Source: Larix kaempferi (Eukaryota; Streptophyta; Pinopsida; Pinales; Pinaceae). Taken from it: 64,000 nucleotides of DNA. The DNA is taken from positions 1,932,001 to 1,996,000 of the forward strand of contig BSBM01000712.1 of assembly GCA_027924585.1 (NCBI GenBank), in the 5' to 3' direction. How positions within the stretch are numbered: position 1 is the first letter of the stretch; every line of letters starts with the position of its first letter. Both the position numbers and the translations under genes were made by a program. A model generated the notes under the pieces. The model searched no databases and was not told the origin of the DNA. It saw only the letters and a list, made by a program, of their open reading frames with translations. Positions 55,637 to 64,000 of the stretch are shown here, piece by piece.

Positions 55637-57147
55637 TGTTGGAGCCAAGGCCGCAGCTATGGTAAAAGCTGCGAATTTTGGGGAAAAAGCACAAGTATGG
55701 AAGAGAAAGTGCTAAGTTTTGAATAAGCACCAATTTTGGGACAGAAGAAGACGGTGCGCAGTACGGTGCCAGATGGAGGAGCTCAGCGCGGATCACGGAC
55801 CGGAAATCGCGGAGCTCGCGCGCATGTCAGAAGGGAATGAAGGTAGCAGAGTGGAAAGCCCAGCTACCATAATCAATGAAGCAATGGAGTAGAGGGCTCA
55901 GCTACCCTCATTTAAAGCTAAGTACAGAAGTTATGGTTGCTCGGATCAAGGAGGAGCAACAGACCAAAGCATTGAAGGCGAAGGACGAAGCACCCATACC
56001 CGTAAGCTACGCCAGAAGTCATGGAGCCTGCAGGAAGCGGCGACATGACTGCAAGCGGCGCCTACAGTACACCTAGCCATGTGCGTGGTTAGGGTTTTTG
56101 GGGATTACTGCTGGGAAAGGCCCACAGTTTTGTAAAGGTGCGACCGCCATGGCCACCTATATATATGTATAATTGTGAAGGGTAGATGTTAGTTGGTTAG
56201 ACAGTAGTTAGCTAGCGAGTTAGTTGGTTAGTCAGTTAGCTAAGCGTCTGAGTGAGCTAGCTAAGATAGTAGACACTGGATGTAAGAAGGATTGATCGAG
56301 TGGATCATCCTCAGTTATGATCTTGTTGACTGTTTTCTACTGTGTTGCTAGAAAACAGGAGCTAGAGCTGGTTAGCAGTGAAGCTAATCCTCGAGTTGCA
56401 GACAGTCAGAGTCGACATCTGAACTATTGTAATCTCTAAAGGGGAAGAGAATAGATCGAGAGAAGGGCTCCCAGCTATGTGCGTGGAGTTTCCTGGAAAG
56501 ATCTAAGGTTGCAGCTGTGTGCGCAGCATATTGTATAAGTCTATCATTTTCTGGTTAATATAAGATACTCCCGAGGTCGTAGTTTTCCCCATGGAGGTGG
56601 ACTTCATATTTCTCGTTGTTGCGATGTTGTAAATGAAGTGATTGCCTGTTTTAAGTCTACTAACAGCAAATACAGAAATATTGCATTATCTTTATGAGTG
56701 AGTTGAGTAAGTCCTTAAAGCTTTCTTGGGAGTTATAGTCGTTAAGGGTCGAAGGAATCGGTGAGAAACGTCGCCGTAGTGACAGGAGGAGGTGTTGCTG
56801 CGACGGGCGCACTAGCTAAGCGACGTATAGAATATCGGCGCAGAGGATAATAGGTCCTAGCGCAGGAGTGGAAGTACCGCGCAGTTCAGCCGCCAAGCAG
56901 GAGCCTGAGTGCTGTTGCGCTCGTAAGTCTGGAAGGGTCAGACATTTACCTTTGAGGAATCGCCAAGAAGGAAAGATCAGTCTCCGCATCGCCTAGGTTA
57001 AGGAAACCTGATTCCTTAGCCCCCCCATAGCCACTTTGGGTGAGACCTCGAGCTGTCGCGCAGCTCGTTGCCGAGAGGGCCGGTGCGCCAAGGGGTTTTG
57101 TTGCTGCGCTCCATTAAAACCCGGGTCTGTCCAAAAAGCAGCCAACA
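55637..57147 (+). repeat. 5' LTR of the Tat/Athila-clade element
   Basis: Starts TGTTGGAGCCAAGG. A TATA box TATATATAT lies at 56158-56166. The end is placed at GCAGCCAACA, two bases before a TGGTTCCGTTGCCG primer-like site. Because that junction is repeated at 57233 and 57302, the end could be at either of those instead. It is GC-richer than the surrounding DNA. Confidence 0.7.
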
Positions 57148-57317
57148 AATGGTTCCGTTGCCGTGTGAATGAGACTTGTTATTTCAGCGACACGCGAGAT
57201 TGAGGCGAAACTAAGAGAAAGAAGGAGCCAACAAATGGTTCCGTTGCCACGTGACTGAAACTTGCTATTTTTGCGACGTAGAAGATTGTTGCTGAGCCAA
57301 CAAATGGTTCTGTTGCT
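57139..57317 (+). repeat. LTR-end/primer-site junction present three times
   Basis: GCCAACAAATGGTTCCGTTGC occurs at 57141 and 57227, and with a T at 57296-57316. Unit lengths are about 86 and 69 bp. TGGTTCCGTTGCCG resembles the TGGCGCCGTTGCCGG-type primer site known from Athila/Tat elements. Which copy primes is unknown. Confidence 0.8.
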
Positions 57318-57338
57318 TGAGACTTTCTCAGCTAACAA

Positions 57339-58160
57339 ATGTGTTACTGGAATCCTACAGCTACAGAAATTCAGGAGTGGTTCGATTTAAAGGCTAAAGA
57401 GTTCGCTGAACAAGAAAATAGAAGCTCTAGACTCCAGCCAGAAGAATGGTTGCAGAAGTATATCTATACTGACCTTCACAAAATTTTCTTTGTCACATTT
57501 GCACTTGAGTTACATGCTTGGATAGCCAAGTTAGCAGATACTAGACCCACTATGCATATTGACCGACCAGTCGCTTGGACGCCTGAGCTAGTCAGTATTT
57601 TAAAGCGGGTAGATAATTCTGTGTCCCGCGCAGTAGACTTTTGGTTGAATAGTCTGCTGGAAGGTTTCATCACTGAGTTTGCAGTGGATACAAGAAAGAG
57701 TTTCAGTGAAGCTGAGAGAAGTTTCTTTCAGGCACAAAGAGGTAAGTTCCTGAATTCTTTGAACTTATCGATTAAAATGCTTCTGTATGAAAAAGAAAAA
57801 CTATGTATAGCTTCAGATGAATAGCATAGACAAGTAATGTCCGTAGACTCTGATAGTGATCCTGAAGTTATTGGTTGCACTCGTAGTGGAAAATGATATA
57901 AAGTAGGCCTTGACCAAAATTCTTTTGAGTCAAGCCCCGAAGACAGTCAAGTTCCCAGAGCAAGCCACATAGAAAGACAAGGGAGCGCTCATATCCCTTA
58001 TCACCCTTTTACACCGCAAACGCCAGACGAAGCTCAGTATAATCCCGCAGAAACACCTTCTAGTAGCCCACACGGTACTTCTAGTACCTCTGTACCACCT
58101 TTGTTCAATCAGCCCAGAAGAACTGCTACAGCACCTACACCTCAACCTAGCACAAGAAAG
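57339..58160 (+). pseudogene. N-terminal domain of the gag polyprotein
   Basis: An ATG at 57339 opens a frame of 161 codons, stopped by TAG at 57822-57824. The same frame continues past a TGA (about 57894) into the capsid at 58161. The first part is alpha-helical in character with WFDLKAKEFAEQE, ELHAWIAKLAD and AVDFWLNSLLEGF. The second part is a proline/serine-rich linker. I do not recognise the helical domain. It lies where a matrix-like domain would be. The two stops would prevent full-length translation unless read through. Confidence 0.6.
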
Positions 58161-59270
58161 ATGGGTGATGATATGAAACTACCAAGTTTTAAAGGAACAG
58201 GGATAGAAGACCCTGAGCAACACTGGTTCCTATGTGAAGCCATTTGGACAATTAAGCAAATTAATGATGATGCTGTTAAACTGGTTCAGTTAGCAACCAC
58301 ACTAAGAGAAAGAGCCTTAACTTGGTTCATGAAATACTCAGCAGCACAGAATAGGACGCTTGCTGATGTAAGAAATGCAATGATTAGAGAATTTAAGAAA
58401 CCTAAATCAGAATCACAGTGTATAACAGAGCTCAAAGACATCAAGCAGTTACCCACAGAGTCAGTATGGGACTTTGACCAAAAGTTCAAAGCCCTGATAG
58501 ATCAAGTAAGCTTTGAGTTTGCACCACAACAACATAAGGAATGGTTCATTGCTGCATTGCTTCCACACATTAGACTTCCTCTTATGCAACAGAATCTCAC
58601 TACCCAGGAACAAGCTCTAGAGATGGCTATGAAACTAGAAGCTTCACCAATTGTTGGAACAAGCAACGATGTTGCGCAGTTGCAGAACCAATTAGCAAAC
58701 TTAACCTTGCAAGTGCATGATATTAAGAAAGGCAAGGATGCTAAGGAGGAGATATGGTGTACAAAATGTAAAGCACAAGGTCATTCAAAGGACCACTGTC
58801 CCGTTTTCATAGAGTATATTGCAACTGGAGCACCTAATCTGTTACCACAGCCACAGGGGCCTTGGTGTGAAATCTGTAGAACTAGAGGTCATAGACCACA
58901 AGAATGTCACTTACTTCAGAAATATGTACAAACTCCAAAGAATCTATATTGTAATTTCTGTAAATCAGTAGGCCATGATGAAAACAATTGCAGAGCATAT
59001 GACCTTATGATGGAAAGGAAACATGATGTTTATAGAGTACAATAAGAAGCACAAGGACCTGTAGCAGGTCCACAGTATGACCAAACTCGCGACGGCCGCA
59101 CAGGAAATTACAGAGGCCGCGGATGTACAACAAATTTTGGCCGCGGAAGAGGCCAGATCACTTGTTATAATTGTGGAGCGCAAGGTCATTTTGCAAGAGA
59201 CTGCCAAAATCCTACAACCCTTTGCAGATATTGCAAATCTTATGATCATATCATTGAAGAATGCCCTCAA
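58161..59270 (+). pseudogene. gag capsid and five zinc knuckles
   Basis: The capsid begins MKLPSFKGTGIEDPEQHWFL (about 58173), with WTIKQINDDAVKLVQLATTL, LTWFMKYS and REFKKPKSE, all typical Ty3-type gag. Five CCHC-type knuckles follow at 58758, 58866, 58950, 59163 and 59223 (CTKCKAQGHSKDHC, CEICRTRGHRPQEC, CNFCKSVGHDENNC, CYNCGAQGHFARDC, CRYCKSYDHIIEEC). A TAA at 59043-59045 lies between knuckles 3 and 4, with an RG-rich segment (GRGCTTNFGRGRGQ) after it. The frame is otherwise continuous into protease. Confidence 0.85.
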
Positions 59271-61169
59271 TTGCTGACTAAAATGCAAGCAAAGACGCCA
59301 CAGGTCAACCAGAATATTCAATTGATTGGAGCAGAAAAAATGGAACCAGACCGTACAGTTAATATTGTGACGCGCAGTGGAACAACCACTGGTGCGCCAG
59401 AGTCGGGAACTGGAAAGCAAGCGACACAATGGGTGCGCCGCGCTAATATTAAACCAGCCCCACTTAATCTGCAGAAGCAAAAGGAAGCATTCAAGCAAGC
59501 CCAAGAATATTTCTCAGATCCCAGAGCTTCAAGTTCTGTCACAACTCCGCATAATGATATTAGATCGCAAGTGCTAAGACAAGACAACCTGGTACAAGAA
59601 CAGGCCACTACATCCGGAAGGCCCGATGAAGAGGATGCACTAGTTACTGTCCATAATTTTCTAAGAAACTGCTTAAAGTTGTTGCGCAATGAAAAAGCAA
59701 CTATGGAACTTCAACACCTATTGGATAAATGTCAACAATCTGCTTCGACGAACACGCCGCAGCGTGCTGTTCACCAGATTGGGAGTCACATTAGAACTGG
59801 AAAAGAGATGAGGCTCACACCGCAGATTGGAGCATTTGAGATGGACGAAGTCATTTTAGATTTGGGCTCAGAAGTTAATGTTCTCACCATGCAGACATGG
59901 GAACAGATGGGAAGTCCTCAACTTACCAGATCCCCCATCCAGCTAAGACTCGCGAACCAGCAACGAGTCTCTCCATTGGGCAGATTACCCAATGTACCTA
60001 TTGATATTGAGGGAGTAAGAAGTTCTGCAGACTTTGAAGTAATCAAAATCCTGGATGATAGTAGACCTTACCCAGCACTTTTAGGTATAGACTGGGCATT
60101 CGATAATTTGGCTGTCATTAATTTGAAGAAAAGACAGATGACCTTCGAGGATGACCAGATTAGGGTCATTGCACCGCTTGATCCTATTCAAGGACCAAGG
60201 TATATAGAACCCATTCGGGCAGAAGAAGAAGCGCGCCACATGGAAAGTTTGTATCAGATGACTGCTAGTCAGAGTGACTATGTCAATCCCACAGCAGATG
60301 GCCATATCAGCTGGCGATGCGATAGTTCGTGCACATCAGACTCAGATACAGGATTGGAAAACTGGCAAAATCGCTTACATGAGGTTTCTACAAGACGTTG
60401 CGCCATGATGACTAAATCCATTCGATGGATCGGCACAGAATTGACTGACACTCCAATTTTTGATGGTTTAACTAATGTAAGTAAATTCATACAGGCATAT
60501 GAACAACAGCTTCCAGAACAGCAGCGCATACAGGCATTAGATGTATCACTGCGCGCTACACCCGCAAGATGGTGGGGTGCGCATAAAGAGAATATTCACA
60601 CATGGAAAGACTGTCGCAGATTGATACTGCGCAGATTCCAGGAGACTACAGCAGAAGTGTCGTGCAAATACGAGGGACAGAGTGACCCTAGGTCACACAT
60701 CAAAGCATGCATTCAGCAATGGTCAGATATTCCGGATGATGAGTGGGTTCACTTATTCATCCACACATTGGACACAGTTCCAAGGAACTGGTACACTGAA
60801 ACAGAATTGCGCAGAGGCACTCTTACTTGGCCTCTTATGATAGAAAGTTTTCAACTTACCTTCAGCTTTGAGTCAGAGCATCCAAGTATTGATCAGGCTC
60901 TGAAGTGTATTAAAAAGAAGGTATTTGAACCATGTCTATTAACAGAATATTCCCAACCAGATTGGGCTGTTCAGATAGAACATGCCCTGGAATGCTATAA
61001 TTTCACCGCTGGAGAAGAGGAGGATGATCCCCGCAACATCAATATTCCAGAATCAGAAGGGATGCGCAATGTTGAAGGTCCTCAGCTTGATATCCTGCCA
61101 TTACAGAACACATCAAGCTTAAAAAGGTTAACATTGGTACAGAAGCCAAACCCAAGTTTGCTTCTATAG
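59271..61169 (+). CDS. Protease and capsid-like segment of the Tat/Athila-clade polyprotein
   Basis: An uninterrupted frame of 632 codons, in frame with gag upstream. Residues about 50-190 are a linker. The protease active site is ILDLGSEVNVL (about 59853-59885, D-L-G-S) and its C-terminal block is YPALLGIDWAFDN (about 60067). A second capsid-like segment spans about 60450-60930 (VSKFIQAYEQQ, ALDVSLRATPARWWGAH, WKDCRRLILRRFQE, then FIHTLDTVPRNWY). The frame ends at TAG 61167. Before that, near 61105-61130, the homologous reading passes into the -1 frame that leads to RT ([20 protein letters not shown]). No classical slippery heptamer is visible, so an indel is more likely than programmed frameshifting. 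Confidence 0.8.
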   Translation: MLTKMQAKTPQVNQNIQLIGAEKMEPDRTVNIVTRSGTTTGAPESGTGKQATQWVRRANIKPAPLNLQKQKEAFKQAQEYFSDPRASSSVTTPHNDIRSQVLRQDNLVQEQATTSGRPDEEDALVTVHNFLRNCLKLLRNEKATMELQHLLDKCQQSASTNTPQRAVHQIGSHIRTGKEMRLTPQIGAFEMDEVILDLGSEVNVLTMQTWEQMGSPQLTRSPIQLRLANQQRVSPLGRLPNVPIDIEGVRSSADFEVIKILDDSRPYPALLGIDWAFDNLAVINLKKRQMTFEDDQIRVIAPLDPIQGPRYIEPIRAEEEARHMESLYQMTASQSDYVNPTADGHISWRCDSSCTSDSDTGLENWQNRLHEVSTRRCAMMTKSIRWIGTELTDTPIFDGLTNVSKFIQAYEQQLPEQQRIQALDVSLRATPARWWGAHKENIHTWKDCRRLILRRFQETTAEVSCKYEGQSDPRSHIKACIQQWSDIPDDEWVHLFIHTLDTVPRNWYTETELRRGTLTWPLMIESFQLTFSFESEHPSIDQALKCIKKKVFEPCLLTEYSQPDWAVQIEHALECYNFTAGEEEDDPRNINIPESEGMRNVEGPQLDILPLQNTSSLKRLTLVQKPNPSLLL

Positions 61170-63919
61170 GAGACTATTGGGATGATGAAACTATTGGGCA
61201 TATTTCAGATCTATTACGTGACTACCAAGATATCTTTCCTACCAAGTTCACAGAAATGAAAGGCATCCTAGGAGACTTAGGAGTGATGCGCATACCTCTG
61301 AAACCAGATGCCAAACCAGTAAAGCAGCGCCCATACAGGTTGAACCCGTGCTATAAAGAAAAATTCAAAGAAGAAATTGACAAGATGCTCGCAGCAGGTA
61401 TTATTGAGCCAGTATAAGAAAGCGATTGGATTAGTCCTATGGTTGTACAAGAGAAGAAGACAAAAGGTGAAATAAGAATTTGCGTGGACTTGCGCAAACT
61501 CAATGATGCATCAACGCATGATCCATTTCCTACTCCCTTTACAGATGAAGTGCTTGATAATGTTGGAGGACAAGAGGCTTACTCCTTCACTGACGGATTT
61601 TCGGGATACCATCAGATCAGAATTCATCCAGACGACCGCCATAAGACTACTTTTGCGACTGAATGGGGATCATTCCAGTATACGGTAATGCCCTTTGGTC
61701 TTAAAAATGCTCCTACTATCTTCTCTAGAGTCGTTGTTGCTGTTTTTAAGGAATTCATCCATAAGTTTTTAGAAGTCTATTTTGATGATTGGACTGTATT
61801 TGGCTTATTAAAGAACCATATAGCGAACCTGCGAATGATGTTAGAAAAATGTACACAGCATCAGATTTCCCTTAACTTGAAAAAATGTATCTTCTGTGCT
61901 CCTTTTGGTATTCTGTTGGGTCATATTGTATGCAGACAAGGACTCCTGATGGATCCTGCGAAGGTTGCCATCATTGCTAATTTACCTGCGCCCAACTCAG
62001 TCAAACAATTGCGCACTACATTAGGACATACTGGATACTACAGAAAATTTATCAAAGGTTATGCAAAGATCACAACACCTATGGAAAGATTGCTGAAAAA
62101 GGATTCGAAATTCCAATGGACAGAAGAATGCCAACAGAGCTTGGACACACTTAAAGACAAGATGATCAGTGCGCCAATTCTAGTTTTCCCAGAATGGAAT
62201 AAACCTTTTCATGTTCATGTCGATGCTTCTTCCATAGCATTGGGGATCGTACTTACACAACCAGGAGAAGGAGGAATCGATCACCCCATTGCTTACTCTA
62301 GCCGGAATTTGTCCACAGCCGAGAAGAACTACACTACTACAGAGAGAGAAGGACTAGCTATGGTTTACGCCCTACAAAAGTTCAGACACTACTTACTGGG
62401 CGCACATTTTAAAATGTATACTGACCATTCTGCTTTGAAATACTTGGTCAATAAGCCAGTGTTAGGGGGAAGAATTTGCAGATGGCTACTGCTCTTTCAA
62501 GAATATGATTTCGAGGTAATTGTAAAGCCAGGAAGATTGAATGCAGGACCTGACCACTTATCTAGGATTGAGTCAGGAGAGGAACCTACAAATCTGGAGG
62601 ACAATCTTCCTGACGCGCAGTTGTTCTCTATTCAAGCAGCAGATGAATATTATTCTGATATCCTTGAGTTTCTTACCACCGGACAAGCGCCAGTTGAGTT
62701 TACAGTCCAGCAGAAGAAACAACTTGTCGTCAAAGCCGCAGATTTCACTTTGATAGCAGGCCAGCTTTATAAGCTGGGCCCCGATGAAGTCTTGCGCAGA
62801 TGTATCCTACCGCATGAAAAGAACTCTATCATCGCAGAAGCGCACTCAGGCACCGCAGGAGGCCATTTCGCAGGAAAGCCGACTGCTCAGAAGATCTTAG
62901 CCGCAGGTCTTTGGTGGCCGACATTGCATAAGGATACTAAGGAATTCTGCAGATGTTGCGATGTGTGCCAGCGAATAGGAAAACCTTCAAGAAGAGATGA
63001 AATGCCGCTAAGACCTCAGATAACATTACGTGCTTTTGATAAATGGGCCATTGATTTTGTAGGTCCTATCAATCCACCAGGAAAGAGAACCGGCGCAAGA
63101 TACATCATCACAGCTACTGAATACCTCACCAGATGGGCTGAGGCTAAGCCAGTGAGGAATTGTGACGCTGCTACGGCCGCGCAGTTCATTTTTGAGAATA
63201 TTATCACTAGATTTGGATGCCCACTGATTCTAATAAGTGATCAAGGTACACATTTCCTCAATGAGACTATAGAAGCCCTTACCGAAGAATTCCAAATTAG
63301 TCACCATAAGAGTACACCCTACCACCCTCAAGCTAATGGCACGGTGGAGGCATTCAATAAAATTCTTGAGAATGCCCTGACAAAGATCTGTAATCAACAA
63401 AGAGATGATTGGGACCTTAGAGTCATAGCTGTATTATGGGCTTACAGAACTACCTGCAGGAAATTAACAGGCCACACACCTTTCAGTTTGGTGTATGGAC
63501 AAGAAGCAGTTATTCCTATGGAATACATTATTCCCAGTCTCAGAATTGCGCAAATTACAGAAATGACAGATCCTGATATTATGAGCGCAAGACTCTCACA
63601 ACTGCTTGCCTTAGAAGAAGACAGACTTTTAGCCGGATTCCATCAACAGGTACAGAAGGCCAGACAGAAAGCTTGGCATGACAGGCATATTAAGAATAAA
63701 GTCTTTCAGGAACGAGACTTGGTACTCCTCTATGATAGTAAATTCACCAAGTTTTCAGGCAAGTTTTGTATACATTGGTTAGGCCCTTTTCAGGTAATAA
63801 AAATAACCGAAGGAGGAGCAGTTCAGCTTGCGAAGCTGAATGGAGAAGTACTGCTTACAAAGATCAATGGGAGTCGGCTTAAGCTTTACCGCGATGGCCA
63901 CTCCGCCCTGTCGACTTAA
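61120..63919 (+). CDS. RT, RNase H and integrase of the Tat/Athila-clade element
   Basis: The frame starts in the RT leader and has one TAA at 61415-61417; from the ATG at 61439 it is open for 826 codons. RT shows [13 protein letters not shown] (about 61471), [24 protein letters not shown] and the catalytic VYFDDW (about 61777). RNase H shows [11 protein letters not shown] (about 62215), [13 protein letters not shown] and [11 protein letters not shown]. Integrase has a zinc domain (H-x-[10 protein letters not shown] near 62960), then [15 protein letters not shown] and [12 protein letters not shown], the three catalytic acids. It ends [12 protein letters not shown]. No chromodomain follows. 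This is the best-preserved enzyme set in the window. Confidence 0.9.
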
Positions 63920-64000
63920 ATAGCTGCTCAAAGATATGCAGATGCCCAGTGTAGTTGAAAGAGGCATCGCATCCAGTCTACACGGAAGTCGTGAGAACCT
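63920..64000 (+). other. Start of the 3' untranslated region
   Basis: No coding or LTR sequence is seen in these 81 bases after the pol stop. The polypurine tract and 3' LTR must lie downstream of the window. Confidence 0.6.

Larger units (their letters stand above)
55637..64000 (+). mobile_element. Nearly open Tat/Athila-clade Ty3/gypsy element (3' end outside the window)
   Basis: The LTR (55637-57147) has inverted ends TGTTGG and CCAACA. The coding region 57339-63919 holds an N-terminal domain, gag capsid, five zinc knuckles, protease, a capsid-like segment, RT, RNase H and integrase in Ty3/gypsy order with no chromodomain. Only four in-frame stops and one frame change are seen across about 6.6 kb, far fewer than in other elements here, so it is the youngest large insertion. 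It sits in the pre-integrase region of the second copia element. The left flank is TGAAT; the right flank is not in the window. Confidence 0.9.

Overview
The window looks like intergenic nuclear DNA from a seed plant with a very repeat-rich genome. It has one intact host gene, a two-exon BAHD acyltransferase with a plant TATA promoter and GT-AG intron. Around it are layers of Ty3/gypsy and Ty1/copia LTR retrotransposons, plant L1-type LINEs, tRNA-derived SINEs and a hAT-type MITE, most in an advanced state of decay. Large, old, nested insertions separated by AT-rich DNA suggest a gymnosperm, probably a conifer. That is an inference; no single sequence proves the taxon. I see no bacterial, organellar or CRISPR features. 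Layout: 1 to about 19.75 kb is a decayed Athila-type Ty3/gypsy element on the plus strand (gag tail, protease, RT, RNase H, integrase, a long ORF in the env position, 3' LTR). Its integrase is split by a 10.3-kb non-autonomous gypsy element on the minus strand (3496-13819, TSD CCATT) and, further on, by a 297-bp hAT MITE (13956-14252, TSD GATATTTC). In both cases removing the insert restores the integrase reading frame. From 19.86 to 23.4 kb is a 5'-truncated LINE, followed by a SINE-like element. The BAHD gene (minus, 24289-25849) follows. From 26 to 33.2 kb lies AT-rich DNA with a 245-bp tandem duplication, an unidentified decayed ORF, a fossil LINE reverse transcriptase, a SINE with target-site duplications and a second LINE remnant. 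A complete but badly decayed Ty1/copia element spans 33265-40484, with LTRs, tRNA-iMet primer site and polypurine tract. Two solo LTRs have inserted into it. Between 40.5 and 43.5 kb there are only local duplications. From 43.5 kb to the window end is a nest at least five deep. A chromovirus-like gypsy element (gag-protease only) carries a LINE inserted exactly in its primer-binding site. A long LTR-like sequence (47993) follows, then a second copia element (49782-55636). That copia element's LTR is split by a 3.1-kb non-autonomous copia derivative (50114-53246, TSD GTCAA), and its gag-preintegrase region is split by the youngest-looking element, a nearly open Tat/Athila-clade gypsy element (55637 to beyond 64000). 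This last element carries five gag zinc knuckles, an extra capsid-like segment between protease and RT, and a triplicated LTR-end/primer-site junction. How it works together: apart from the BAHD gene, the genes here are parts of selfish elements (gag = particle shell, protease = polyprotein cutting, RT/RNase H = copying RNA to DNA, integrase = insertion). Stop codons and frame breaks make all of them except possibly the last inactive. The non-autonomous elements at 3496-13819 and 50114-53246 would have needed enzymes supplied by related autonomous copies.
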